Source: Cercospora beticola (lineage: Eukaryota > Ascomycota > Dothideomycetes > Mycosphaerellales > Mycosphaerellaceae). Taken from it: 64,000 nucleotides of DNA. Of the stretch, positions 1 through 10,166 are shown one piece after another; position 1 is the stretch's first letter, and the number at the start of each line of letters is the position of its first letter. Where the stretch lies: the NCBI RefSeq assembly GCF_033473495.1, contig NC_088936.1, forward strand, positions 4,216,001 through 4,280,000, given 5' to 3'. A program made the position numbers and the translations under genes. The notes under the pieces are model-generated. The model had not been told where the DNA came from. It saw nothing but the letters and a program-made list of their open reading frames with translations, and did no database searches.

Positions 1-800
1 TCTGGTCGATGTTGCAGCTCTCCTCCTGTTCTGACTCTTCCTCGGAGTCAGATGCCGACCAGACTACATTGAAGCAATCCTCCCATGCTTCTTCATCCCG
101 ATATCCTGGAAAATCTCCCAATCTCCGCCATTCCGCTTGTTCACGGGACTGGTCGACGAAGCACAGCTGGTAGTACCGCCTCTGCTTAATTCCGACGGCA
201 GTTTCCGAGGTGATTTTGACCTTACCATCTGCCATTCGCACATAGCCCTCAGGAGCTCCTCGCCACCCCTGCTCGCTTCTATGTTTTGCGACGTCGCGCT
301 CGAAATCCGATGGCGACCATAAGTCGTCAGAGTGATACGGCTTTGCCATACCGAGTGCATCTGTCAACATCACGTAGACGCTGATCTCCTTCAAGTGTTT
401 TGCTTGCAAGCTTGCCATCCACATCCACAAGGAGTTGATCTCATCGTTCGCGGCAGTCATCAGGAAGCGGTTGTGGCTGTAGAAAATCGAAAGTCCTTCG
501 TTTCGCAGCCAGTGGCAGGCTCTGGTGATTGCAGGCTGCTTGTACAACTCGAAGGAAGTGTCGTAGAAGCCACAGATAGAACGTCGGCCGGGAGGGTTGT
601 ATATCAGCTTCGGCTTGTGGTCGATGCTCTGGGAGATCGAGGAGGCTGAAGGGCTTCTCTCCTTCGTCGGGGGCTGGGTGTTGTGACATTGAGAGCGACA
701 TCTCTGTCTCATGGGCGGCACTCGAATCCGCCGGCATGTCTGTGCGGAGGTATGTTGCGGTGTCGAAGGTCGATGTTGCAAGGAACGTCAAATTTCGCAT
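1..800 (-). pseudogene. F-box-like paralog 1, frameshifted, cut by left edge
   Basis: Member of the F-box-like family repeated through the first 8.7 kb. From the ATG at 800 the frame encodes a polar N-terminus and the start of the F-box-like motif (KPFSLLDLP). The frame is then lost: the rest of the family pattern continues in the next frame, with PAITRACHWLRNEGL at about 530-485, and stays open to base 1 with an acidic Glu/Ser tail. The paralogs have about 15 residues after DLP (ELVxRIxxxAV) that are missing here, so a small frame-changing deletion in the F-box core is the simplest reading. I see no intron that would bridge it. The 3' end lies outside the window. A sequencing error cannot be excluded, but it would not explain the missing residues. 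Confidence 0.6.
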
Positions 801-1511
801 CAAAGACCAGCAAACAATCTAGAGTGAGGGGACGCACGGTGACGCTACACCTTCACATGTCACAAATGCAAGCCACCAATACCCTTGCGAGTCCGGAGGG
901 GTCTCCTCATCCACAGGCCATTTGAGAGCTGCAAAGAATTGGGAACGCTGCGTGCACAAACCGCGAGCCTGCGAAGTTACAGAATCACGACATTCATATA
1001 CCTCAAGCAAACATGCTTACTAACAAGTCGGCTAGCAAATCGTCGGCTTTCGGCAGATCCACACGTATAGAGTGCGGTCGACTTGTTTTTGCCTTTCGTA
1101 CGCGAGCTCCGCAGGCGGCAAGTAGGTCAGGGGTTCGAATACCGGTACCAGTGAGTCAGCTTGAATTTGTTACACGATTTGCTCAATTAAAGCTCTTACT
1201 TTTTGCCCCCGAATTGCATGCTTCAAGGTATGATACCAGTGCTCATGCAAACGTAAGACGCTCAGGGCGCCATGGGGGTTTCCTGTCCGCTAACATGTTC
1301 CAGCGCTAACACTCAGGTGTACATCACGATCGGGTATCTCGCCTCCCTATGACCAGGCACGTCGAGAATGCCGCGTAGGAATGCTATGCATTGACGCCCA
1401 CTCAACACGCAGAACCCGGTCCTCCACCATAAGTCCTACGCATATTGAGCTGCGCTGGTGGCTCTCACTCATCGCCTCCGAGTTCCGCGTCTTCTACCTT
1501 GCCCGCCTTCC
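801..1511. other. Intergenic, no gene seen
   Basis: Upstream of paralog 1 and downstream of paralog 2. I see no convincing coding frame. A tRNA T-arm-like stretch at about 1133-1150 does not fold into a tRNA. Confidence 0.6.
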
Positions 1512-2306
1512 TCATTGTCCATCTCGCACCCAGAAATCTTTGCTGTCCCACCCAATCCCGCGTGCCTTCATCGCCCTGGAGTCATCAAACCGTGCGTATG
1601 ACTCCAGAAGATCCTTGCACGAAGTCCATCCATCTTTGAACGAACCTGTGGGCTCTCGTACCGAGATCTGGAATGAGTCCGGACAGACCATAGTCTCTGA
1701 GACCTCTTTCGCTTCCACGAGCTTTTCAGCGCTCAGCACTAGCTTTCCCTGGGCGAAAAGTACACACATCCGACCGGTATCAAGCCGCAAGCACCTCGCA
1801 CAGTCTGCAATAGTCATGACCTGTTTGACCACTTCTCCCCAGCCCACTTTAGCCACTCTGCTCGGTTTTGACTTTCGAGATGTCAGGAATACCGGGATGG
1901 AACTGATCAGTGAGCAATGCTTCGGCCCAATGTCTTTGAGCCACTCGCACAAAGCGTGGAGATCCAGAACTCTGCCGACGCAGTAGAAGGTGCACTCTTT
2001 GTAGAAGATCGCAAGGCCCTCTCTACGCAGGAGACGGCAAGTTCTTGTTACAGGGGGCGGGGTGGCGTCGGTCGCGCTCCTTCGCCTTCGAGGAACCGCG
2101 CGGAGTGTTTTCCTTCCTGAACTTCCGAGGATCGCAAAACGGAGAATGCGAAGCACCAACTCGACTGGCAGCTCGAACAACGGAAACGGCTTGTCTTCGA
2201 GTGGCTCCGCTTCGGCGCCGGTGTCCGCAGAAGCACTCTGGCTCGTCATTGTTGCTTGCACGAGATTGTAGTCATTCTCGGATTGAGGCTGCAGGGGGGA
2301 CTCCAT
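1512..2306 (-). CDS. F-box-like protein, paralog 2
   Basis: Intact 264-aa protein of the local family. The N-terminal 45 residues are polar. The F-box-like helix follows (KPFPLFELPVELVLRILRFA, about 45-65), then a basic linker and the family signature PPVTRTCRLLRREGLAIFY, then an alpha/beta-looking C-terminus with a GKLVLSAEKL strand and an aromatic end (DFWVRDGQ). F-box proteins normally recruit substrates to SCF ubiquitin ligases through Skp1. That role is only inferred, because the motif is weak and no WD40 or LRR substrate domain is present. The protein may be a lineage-specific family of unknown function. A downstream ATG at residue 20 is an alternative start. No intron is seen. Confidence 0.75.
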   Translation of the reverse strand: MESPLQPQSENDYNLVQATMTSQSASADTGAEAEPLEDKPFPLFELPVELVLRILRFAILGSSGRKTLRAVPRRRRSATDATPPPVTRTCRLLRREGLAIFYKECTFYCVGRVLDLHALCEWLKDIGPKHCSLISSIPVFLTSRKSKPSRVAKVGWGEVVKQVMTIADCARCLRLDTGRMCVLFAQGKLVLSAEKLVEAKEVSETMVCPDSFQISVREPTGSFKDGWTSCKDLLESYARFDDSRAMKARGIGWDSKDFWVRDGQ

Positions 2307-2714
2307 GTTCGCTTCACTGGGTCGTCAAATTATGTGTGGGCGAAGAAACAGAAGTTGGGCGCGAGGTCAAGCGGAACGTTCACCCAACGGTGTTGCCAAG
2401 CAATGTGCTTGCTTCATCTTTCACGTGCGCTACCAAAGGAGCTAATTCGTGACTACTTTCAATCTAGTGACGGCGTTCAAGATGTGAAAAAGTACAGGGA
2501 AGGTGTTGACCGTTCTCGAGCAGCACCTAAAATGGCCGATCTATTGCAAACCACGAAGCCTTCCTCATCTGGTACTCAACTCGTGTGCTAAAGCCCTGCT
2601 CTCCTTCACTTCATCCTTTTGGATCCACTCCCACGAAACAGTGGCTTCGCGTTGACATAGTATCTCGAAGTACAAAGCATCTGGAGATGCAGTGCCTACC
2701 CCTGACAGATGGTG
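2307..2714. other. Intergenic between paralogs 2 and 3
   Basis: Presumed promoter of paralog 2 and 3' flank of paralog 3. No further feature is seen. Confidence 0.5.
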
Positions 2715-3470
2715 TCAATGTCCTGACTTTCCTTCCTGCCCCTTGCCTTCTTCTTCGTCGCAAACCCAGAAGTCCTCCCCACCATCCGAGGGCTGCCACA
2801 ACGGCTCTTTGCGACATTTCTCGAGCATTTGCGCGCTTGATACCCAGCCATCGCTCAATGAGCCCTCGGCTTCGCCTACATTCAGCTGATAGCAGCCATC
2901 CATCCGCCCACTGCCCATCACGAGCTTACCCTTTCGAAATAGCACCAAGATCTTCTCTCGTGGAATGCATGGCGCACCTGGACGCACTATCTCCTTGAAT
3001 CTGGAGTGGGAATTCAGCTCCTTCACCCACTTCGCCCACACACGCCATTCTGGTTTGTAGCCCTGGATCCACCTGACCCAGATCTGGCCGACAGGAGCAC
3101 GACTGGCTGGTCTGATGGTCATAACCCATTCATGGAAGTCGAACATTCCGTCGAAGCAACCCTCCATGTAGAATACGTTGTGCTTGTAGTACATTTTGAG
3201 TCCTTCTTTGCGAAGCAGGTGACAGGTCTTTGTGATGGCGGGTGTAGTAGCTGGCGTGACCCAGTCCCGCGAAGCTTCATCATGATATTCGCAGATGGGA
3301 ATTGGGTTGTCTTTGCAACTGGTCACGACGGCGAAGTAGAGGACTCGTAGCACCAATTCGTCAGGTAGCTCGAGTAGCGGGAAGTGTTCGATCTGCATCG
3401 GTGTGTTGGGGCGCAGTGGTTGCTGCTGATCTCCTGCCTTAGCCAAATTGCCGTCTTCGTTCTGCACCAT
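2715..3470 (-). CDS. F-box-like protein, paralog 3
   Basis: Intact 251-aa family member. The F-box-like segment is HFPLLELPDELVLRVLYFAV (about 28-47). The signature PAITKTCHLLRKEGLKMYY follows at about 78-96, then a Trp-rich middle and the conserved strand GKLVMGSGRMDGCYQLNVGE. The C-terminus is acidic then basic (EEEGKGQEGKSGH). It has the same strand, length and domain order as its neighbours, so it arose by tandem duplication. Sequence identity to the neighbours is low outside the motifs, so the duplication is not recent. Molecular role unknown; SCF adaptor is an inference from the F-box-like helix. Confidence 0.75.
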   Translation of the reverse strand: MVQNEDGNLAKAGDQQQPLRPNTPMQIEHFPLLELPDELVLRVLYFAVVTSCKDNPIPICEYHDEASRDWVTPATTPAITKTCHLLRKEGLKMYYKHNVFYMEGCFDGMFDFHEWVMTIRPASRAPVGQIWVRWIQGYKPEWRVWAKWVKELNSHSRFKEIVRPGAPCIPREKILVLFRKGKLVMGSGRMDGCYQLNVGEAEGSLSDGWVSSAQMLEKCRKEPLWQPSDGGEDFWVCDEEEGKGQEGKSGH

Positions 3471-3974
3471 CTTGTTGCTCGAGTCGCAGAGGGCAGAATG
3501 AGAACCGATGCCTGGAAGCTTTGGTAAGTGTTTTGGGTTATTATATGCTACTCAGCCAAGACTTTCGAGTGAATGATGGCTATTCACCTGCCCCACAAAT
3601 TCACTCCGGCTGAAGTTCACACAACACGTCATCACATGTTTGAATAAAGCTGATGGACTACAGGCAATACAGTCATGCGACCGACGAGCAGCATGCATAG
3701 ATCTTATGCAGGCACGCCCATTCTTGTAAGACCGCTGGTTCCACATTTCTGCTACTGTTGACTGAACCACTGTAGACAGAAGTGATCATATTCCATGTAG
3801 TCCGTAGACTCGTGCAGGAGATTATAGCCCTTACCCCTCCGCTCACAATCTGCAATCGCGGTCGTATGCCATGACCGGATTCAGCGTCGGAGGCTCTGCG
3901 TGCTCGCTCTGCCGACCTGGTAGTATGTACAATGGCGCACCGCTAGTTCCTCCAATACGGAGACACCAAGATGC
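3471..3974. other. Intergenic between paralogs 3 and 4
   Basis: No supported gene. The short frames here lack any family resemblance. Confidence 0.5.
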
Positions 3975-4700
3975 TCAAATATCTTGCCTGTCTTCGTCTT
4001 CACCCTCGTGCTTGACCAGGTCCGAAGCTGTGTTGTCTGAATCGCTGTCGGTAACCCAGAAGTCCTTGCCCGCAAACTGTCCTGGTGTGTTCGGATTGAA
4101 TAGAGCGGACAGCTCAGCAACTCTCTGCCACTCTCCGCTGGTCCGTGAAAACTTGACAAACGACAATTCGTAGCACCTGTCGAGGTTACCGGATCCCAAA
4201 ACCAACTTCGAATCTTGGAAGCGCACAAAGATGTGCTCACCGAATCTGGGTCCAAGGCCTGCGGCCTCTGCGCAGTCCTCTAGAAACCTCATCTCGGACA
4301 GAAACTTTCCCAACGTGAGGTCGCACAGGGGACTGTTGTCGAACCAGTATAGGTGTAAGTTTTGGATGGTGCTTGCACGCTGTAGGCCGATGTTGTTCAC
4401 CCAACGAAACAGTGCCTGTGTGGATTTCCTCGTGGTACTTAGCGTGAACATGTTTTGTGTGTAGAAAAGCGGCAGGCCCTCGGAACGGAACCAGCGACAG
4501 ACTCGCGTTATTGCAGGCTCTTGGTGGGCGTTGGTGCCATCGAAGATGGCGACTCGCTTGTCCTTGGAACTGATTGTAACTGCATGTTCGATGATGCGAA
4601 CGACGAGCTCCGGTGGAAGGTCGAGAATTGGGAATGCGACAGAGTCTTCTGTCAAATCGATAACTCCACCATCACCCTCAGCGTTTCTTGCAGACATCAT
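3975..4700 (-). CDS. F-box-like protein, paralog 4
   Basis: Intact 241-aa family member. The F-box-like segment is AFPILDLPPELVVRIIEHAV (about 22-42). The signature PAITRVCRWFRSEGLPLFY is at about 62-80, and the strand SKLVLGSGNLDRCYELSFVK at about 165-185. The C-terminus is strongly acidic (about the last 25 residues). The spacing between the F-box-like helix and the signature is shorter than in paralog 2. No intron is needed. Function is unknown beyond family membership. Confidence 0.75.
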   Translation of the reverse strand: MMSARNAEGDGGVIDLTEDSVAFPILDLPPELVVRIIEHAVTISSKDKRVAIFDGTNAHQEPAITRVCRWFRSEGLPLFYTQNMFTLSTTRKSTQALFRWVNNIGLQRASTIQNLHLYWFDNSPLCDLTLGKFLSEMRFLEDCAEAAGLGPRFGEHIFVRFQDSKLVLGSGNLDRCYELSFVKFSRTSGEWQRVAELSALFNPNTPGQFAGKDFWVTDSDSDNTASDLVKHEGEDEDRQDI

Positions 4701-5920
4701 CGTGTCGCCTTGAGGTGATGAAGGTGACTTCGGCTCGTTGAGCGCGCTGGACTTCGATAGCTGGAGTGTGGTGTTGTGGTAAAGAGGTTGATCATGTAGG
4801 AGGCTACGGCAACATGGAAGTGCCTAATGTTTGTCATGGAGGGACGAACTGAAGGCAATGGGTGCCGATGCTGCTCACCGTTTTTGACTTCACATACGCG
4901 ACTGCCATTTGTTCTGGCTTTAGATCAGTCCGCAATTGCCCTGCTTCTCGCTTCGTTTGGAAAGAGCCACCTTCGTATGCAGTTGCGTACCGTCGTGGCC
5001 TCTGCCAAATATTCTGGACTCTGCACGATACGATAGAGCCTCACCGACGATCTCCATGCGCCAACCTCTGATCCAGAGAAGACAAATCTGCAAGGATCGA
5101 TTCTCGCCATTGCCGTCACGGCGCACATCCAAGAGCGCTCGGCAAGCTCTGGTCCGCAATGCTCTTGTAAAGTGCTGCGCCTCGATCTTCTATTGATCTG
5201 CATCACACGAATGTAATCAAGGCGTGTTCCACGAAGAAAGAACAACTACCAGATACTGACTTCCTGAGCGTGGGCTGCTATTGCTGGGTCATAACTCAAA
5301 CATCCTAGGCAGGACTCCTTCGCATTCAGCCGCCGCTCTCCGTGAACCTTTTGCCCATCTCGAAGGAAGCTTGGAAGTCTAGCAGGCAGCAGTCGAATCT
5401 GACTGAAGCTTCTTGGCAAGGTGCTCGTGCTTCGAACCTTGCTGCGAGTCGCCCTCTCCGAGTCATCTGGGTCCTGACGACTTCTGCGTAAAGCTTCCGC
5501 TGCTGCTTCAACAACGAGGCAGTATCAAAGTCGTCGAAGATACCTCGAAATAGGAGGCGCCAATCCTAAAATAAGAACCCATGCACATCGCCTCTTCGGG
5601 CAAATCTCGCAGGCCTTGGCGAAGTTATCGTTGGTCCTCTTTCAGGAAATTCTCCGTCTGCAGAAAGGATCTTGGAAGCTCACGAAAGAATCTTGTTCTT
5701 ATGCGGGTTTCAAAGTGATCTCCAATGAGGAGCAAAAGTTCTCGGCTAAGACTAGTCCTACCCCTCCATCCTCCAAGCCTCCTATTCGAATCCTTCGACA
5801 AAGTGGCGGCTGCTTACTAGCAACGTCGCGTAGGGCTCAGACACATCTCACAGCTTCCACGACAAGCTCTTGACGTACACTCATTTGTACGGACTGCCAG
5901 AGTCCATCGTCTTGCCTATC
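4701..5920. other. 1.2-kb intergenic, no gene seen
   Basis: Separates the paralog block from the P450. Several short frames exist on both strands, none with recognisable domains. It must contain the divergent promoters of paralog 4 and the P450. Confidence 0.5.
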
Positions 5921-7615
5921 ATGAGCGGCATACTTCATTATGGCGTGCTAGCTTTATCGCTGGCAGCTCGACTATTACTTGCAGTGCGTACAGCTAGTGG
6001 CCGTACTGTGTATCGGTGTTGAAGGTGCTAAACAAGACACAGGGTCTAGTCATTTCCATATTGAAAGTGCTGTACAACATCTCACCTTTCCATCCTCTTG
6101 CAAAGTATCCTGGACCTCTGCTATGGCGAGCATCTCGGTTCTTCGCAGCGTATCACCACTCTACTGGAGACCTCTATCAACATATTGCTGCCATTCACGA
6201 GAAGTATGGCCCAACTGTACGAATTGCTCCCGATGAGCTTGTCTTCACAGCTCCGGAAGCGTGGCCTGAGATCTACAATTCGCGTCCTCAGTTAGCCAAA
6301 ACCCGCTTTCACTTCGGACAAGACGAATCTGGAAAGATCCCACAAAGCATGATAACCGCACCGGATCTCGAGCACATGCGATTAAGAAGACTAGCAGGCC
6401 CTGCTTTTCTCAACGCAGGAGTGGCGGAGGTCGAGCCAACGATGCAGCACTATGCCGAGATGCTCTGCTCTCAACTCAAAGACGCGAGCAAAGATGGGTC
6501 TCAGAACATGGTTGAATGGTTTCTCTGGGTACTCAACGATGTGATCGGCCAACTTGCACTTGATCAGGAATTCGAGTGTCTCAAGAAGCGTCGCTTGCAC
6601 GAATGGCCTAGCTACCTCTTGCACATTCTCAAAGTCGGAGCCATCGTCAACCAATTCAAGCGATATGGTATGAAGATGAGCATGCTCAAGATGATCATGC
6701 CCAAAGAGGCTGTCGCAAAGCAGGAAAAGTTCTTCGATCATGCCAAGAAAGCCGTGGATGTCCGTCTCGCCCGCGAGGATGATGGAAGCTCTCCAGCCGA
6801 ATCTGGCAAGCGCCCAGATATCATCGGACTTATGCTTCGCGAGATGAAGGGAGGAGACCGCCTGACCGAGAAGGAAATCCTGGCCAATTCTATTTTGATC
6901 GTCGGAGGAGGTGCCGAGACAACAGCAACGACGTTGACAGCGACTTTCTACCACGTATGCAAAACTCCACGCGTAATGCAGAAGCTCAAAGAGGAGATTC
7001 GAGGCACTTTCGCGAGGAGCGAGGACATCACGCTTAAAGCTACAGCAGACTTGCCATATCTCAAGGCCACGCTCGACGAGAATCTGAGAATCTTCCCTAC
7101 TGCTAGTTACATCACACCGCGAACGACACCGAAGGAAGGCCACGTCATCGATGGACAATTCATCCCCGGTGGCACCTATGTTTCCATGGGCCAGTGGTTC
7201 ATGGGCAGATCAGAGCGCTTCTTTGACGATGCGATGGAGTTCCGGCCTGAAAGATGGACGAATTTGGAGGTGCAGAAGGCATGTGGCAGGAGGGTCGATG
7301 AAATCTTGAAGCCATTTAGCATGGGTCCGAGGAATTGCGTTGGAAAGCTGTAAGTTGAGATTGGATTCTGTGGCAGACAGAAATGGTGCTGACGAGGTCT
7401 TAGGTTGGCATTGGCAGAGGCCCGCTTGATTCTGGCAAAGTTGATCTGGCATTTCGATTTTGAGCTTGATGGCGATCATGCGACTTGGGTTCAGGATGCG
7501 CGGTTCTACGTAAGTGGTTCCTTGCTTTGCTGAACAACAGACGAGAAACACTAACAGTGATCAGGTGTTGTGGGAGCTGCAACCCCTCAGGCTTCGCATT
7601 ACCCCAGTTCAGTGA
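5921..7615 (+). CDS. Cytochrome P450 monooxygenase (CYP65-like)
   Basis: Microsomal heme monooxygenase, predicted 508 aa from four exons: 5921-5983, 6043-7349, 7404-7509 and 7565-7615. The first exon supplies the hydrophobic N-terminal anchor (GVLALSLAARLLLAG). The proline hinge YPGPLLW follows. The I-helix reads GGGAETTAT, a variant of AGxxT. Further marks are the K-helix ENLR, the PERF-type FRPERW, and the heme loop FSMGPRNCVGK with Cys at about 454; its last Leu is completed across the 7350-7403 intron. Overall it resembles the CYP65 / isotrichodermin C-15 hydroxylase group of secondary-metabolism P450s, but the substrate is unknown. No polyketide, NRPS or terpene synthase gene lies nearby, so a biosynthetic cluster is not indicated. 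Without the introns the frame would stop directly after the heme loop. Confidence 0.9.
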
Positions 7616-7871
7616 TCTGAATGAGAGGCCGAACCGCCATTGCTGGGAGTATACATTCTAACGTTGAACTGAAGTCAGCTACAGCTATTTCTAATCTCAG
7701 TCTTAGTCAGGCCGTCTCCCAGAATTAACTAATGCTCAGCCAACACGCGACTCCTCATCAGTCTGTGCGTGACCAGAGAGCGCTGTGCAGTCCCTCCCTC
7801 GCACATTCTCACACTTGTGCGGTCGCGACCATTCCTGCTACCCCCATACCTGCTCGATGACCTCTCTCATT
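7616..7871. other. Convergent 3' flanks
   Basis: Gap between the P450 stop and the end of F-box-like paralog 5. No gene is seen. Confidence 0.4.
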
Positions 7872-8680
7872 CTACTTCTTATTCTTCACCACCTCGATCC
7901 ACTGACCAGCACCCTTCTCCGCATATCCACCCTTCTTGGGCTGCCCATACGCAACCTGATAGCGTGGCTTCTTGCCCTTTGGTGCTTTGACAAGACGCAC
8001 GAAAGTCTTTGTCTTCAAGCTGACTTTAGCCTCCACGATACGCAACCAAGCCATTTCCTTGTCGAAATCCCCATCGCGTGGGTCCCATTCAACGAACAAA
8101 TTCGTGATGCCCTTGATGCGGTCCTGGCCGAGTGGATCGATCTAGCGGCAGAGAGCATCGGCCCCACGAGTGCTCGCTTTTACCAAGAAGTGGTTCTGCT
8201 CGTAGAAGGCTTTGAGACCTACGCGGTGTCAGTACAAAATACTAAGATCTGGAAAGGATTCCGGGGCTGTTATGACTTACCTTCGTCACGCAAAAGGCGA
8301 CAAATCCTAGTGACCGGTGGTTGAAGCAAGTCTTTGGACTTTTCTGGGTCGATTCTGACTCCGAGCGTTGGGTATGCCCACCAGAAATGAGGCTCGTCGA
8401 TGTTGATGGCGCGGATCTTGATTGGATGCTTGTGAGAGCTCATGACGACGGCGTACTCGACGATGCGAACAATCAGCTCGTCAGGCAAGGCAAGAAGGCG
8501 GAAGGGTTTGTCTTCGTTTGCGCCAGTGTCAGAGTCCTTCGTCGCTTCGGGAGCACCAACACGACCGGCTGTGTCATTCTGGGATGCCGTGTCTGTGATC
8601 TTCATGTCTGCGAGATCGTGCTCAACACCTGCAACCTTCTTGGAGTGGCCAGATCGACGACCTCTGTGCTTTCGTGCCAT
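7872..8680 (-). pseudogene. F-box-like paralog 5 with a premature TAG
   Basis: Family member with exons 8281-8680 and 7872-8218 (intron 8219-8280, GTAAGT..TAG). The intron splits the signature PPVTRICRLLRDEG/LKAFY, which no other paralog here does. F-box-like segment: KPFRLLALPDELIVRIVEYA. The frame meets TAG at 8142-8144 exactly where paralogs 2-4 have Trp (CEW, HEW, FRW), then stays open to a normal family-length end at 7872. Ignoring the stop, the protein would be 248 aa; with it, 158 aa. A single TGG-to-TAG change therefore explains the break. Either the gene is a recent pseudogene or it makes a short F-box-only product. The tail is Lys-rich. Confidence 0.65.
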
Positions 8681-9344
8681 CGTGTTATAGTTCGGTAAGG
8701 TGCGGTTGGATTTGAGAGTGTCAAGTGCTGATGTAGATGGGCGGGGCGAGAAGCAGTGCGATGCTCGTGCTGAAGTCTGTTCTTGGTGTCGGATGTAGAG
8801 GTTAAAGTCGTGCAGGACATGCAGTAGCTAAAGAATGCCAGGCGAGCTCGTGGCGGGTGAATCCGCATTCCATTCACAGTGAATGGCGGGTGCTCGCCTG
8901 CTGGAGGTGAATTGAGTCCTGACTCGGTTTGTAGGTACATGAAGAGTCAGACATATAGAAAGCGTACTGTACATAAAGCTTGTTCTGCTTATAGATGTTG
9001 CTGCCGGTGTATGGATATATATGAGCTCAGGATCAAAACTATGCTGTTCAGTAGAACCACAATTTTGGAATGAAGCCTTTGGAAGTATTGAACTGCAAAT
9101 TGTTCACTATACGTTTCGGCCGTCAAGTTTGCTGTAGAATGTGAGCTTTTGCTGAACAAGGCTGCATGCATGTCTGAGTACACTGCATACCAGGATATGC
9201 CTTCTCCTGTCGCTTTGCTCTCTGTCCGCACCCACTCGCTGTCGTCCCCCTCAATTGCGACTCTGCCCTTATAAGAGCTCGTCTCCAGAGCCTCACTCCA
9301 AGCGTGATAACTGCTTCCTTCTTGTTACCATCAACTCAAACAGC
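8681..9344. other. Intergenic, no gene seen
   Basis: Upstream region of paralog 5 and left flank of the tRNA-like elements. No supported coding frame. Confidence 0.5.
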
Positions 9345-9500
9345 GGTCATATGGTGCAACGGCTAGCACACTTCCTCACCAAAGGTTGCCAGGGACTTGA
9401 GCGTGGTCTAGGGACGTCCGAACACCGGTTGTAGCACGGCACTGCCACGTTTGGTGTCCGTGTGAAGCGAGAGATCCATGTTCGATTCATGGTATGACCA
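9345..9500 (+). tRNA. tRNA-like element A with a long insert
   Basis: Acceptor stem GGTCATA (9345-9351) pairs perfectly with TATGACC (9493-9499), followed by discriminator A. The D arm is GTGC/GCAC around an AACGGCTA loop. The T arm is CCATG-TTCGATT-CATGG (9476-9492), fully paired. Between the D arm and the T arm lie about 105 nt instead of the usual 21, so an insert of roughly 85-90 nt sits in the anticodon arm. A weak stem CTTCC/GCGAG can close the arm. A pyrimidine/T-rich tract (ACTTTTTGCTCTTGC) follows and could end Pol III transcription. U33 is not in place in the simplest fold, so the anticodon is unassigned. It could be a pre-tRNA with a large intron or a tRNA-derived relic. Confidence 0.5.
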
Positions 9501-9656
9501 AACTTTTTGCTCTTGCTCTTGCCCTTGCCCTTGCCCTATGTGGCTCTCCTCCACAACAATCGGCGTCACCATCCCTAAGACAAGATCTAATATCTCCAGA
9601 CCCTCATGCAAAACATCATAACTGCTTCCGTTCTATGACCATCAATTCAAACACCC

Positions 9657-9814
9657 GGCCACATGGTGCAACGGTCAGCACACTCATCACGAAAGGTGCC
9701 AGCCGAGTGTCGTTATAGCGTGGTTGTCGACCGGGTACCGGTTGTAGCACGGCACTGCCACACTTAGGTGTTCGTGTGAAGTGAGAGATCCGCGTTCGAC
9801 TCGCGGTGAGGCCA
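9657..9814 (+). tRNA. tRNA-like element B with a long insert
   Basis: Acceptor stem GGCCACA (9657-9663) pairs with TGAGGCC (9807-9813) with one mismatch. The D arm is GTGC/GCAC. The T arm is CCGCG-TTCGACT-CGCGG, fully paired. The anticodon stem CTCAT/GTGAG is plausible. As in element A, about 100 nt separates the D and T arms, and the insert shares the block ACCGGTTGTAGCACGGCACT with element A. Upstream flanks are also alike (ATAACTGCTTCC, then CAAA before the acceptor stem), and both have a T-rich tail. A and B are therefore copies of one duplicated unit about 310 bp apart. Compensating T-stem differences keep pairing in both copies, which suggests past selection on folding. Confidence 0.5.
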
Positions 9815-10166
9815 ACGATTTTTGCTCTTCCTTTTCGTACTCCAGACGATGGCCTCCGAGTAGCAGGTAGGTCGGTCGTTGTTTGTACCGTGATCAAGCG
9901 AGTGAGCCAGCGCGCTGGTCGTCGTCTTTTGCACTTTGTAACGGTTTTGCTGTGCGGTACCAGCATGTTCTCTTGTACAAAGAGGCATCGCCAGCGCCAG
10001 TAGGCCAATGCAACGCGCGTTCTGTGGTCGACAGTAATGAATTCCCTGTTCACTTCTCGCATGTTCACTGAGTGGTGCTTCATGACGCAACATCTCATCT
10101 TTTCCAACACTGAGAATGAGCCGGCCAGACTATACATTCGCCAATACTGCGATCAAGGTCCATAAT

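Noticed and set aside
1125..1160. T-arm-like GGTTCGAATACC
   Set aside because: Only three base pairs flank the loop and no acceptor or D arm can be formed.
5616..5873. 85-codon frame before the P450
   Set aside because: No family features and no fit to the P450 N-terminus, which is supplied by the exon at 5921.
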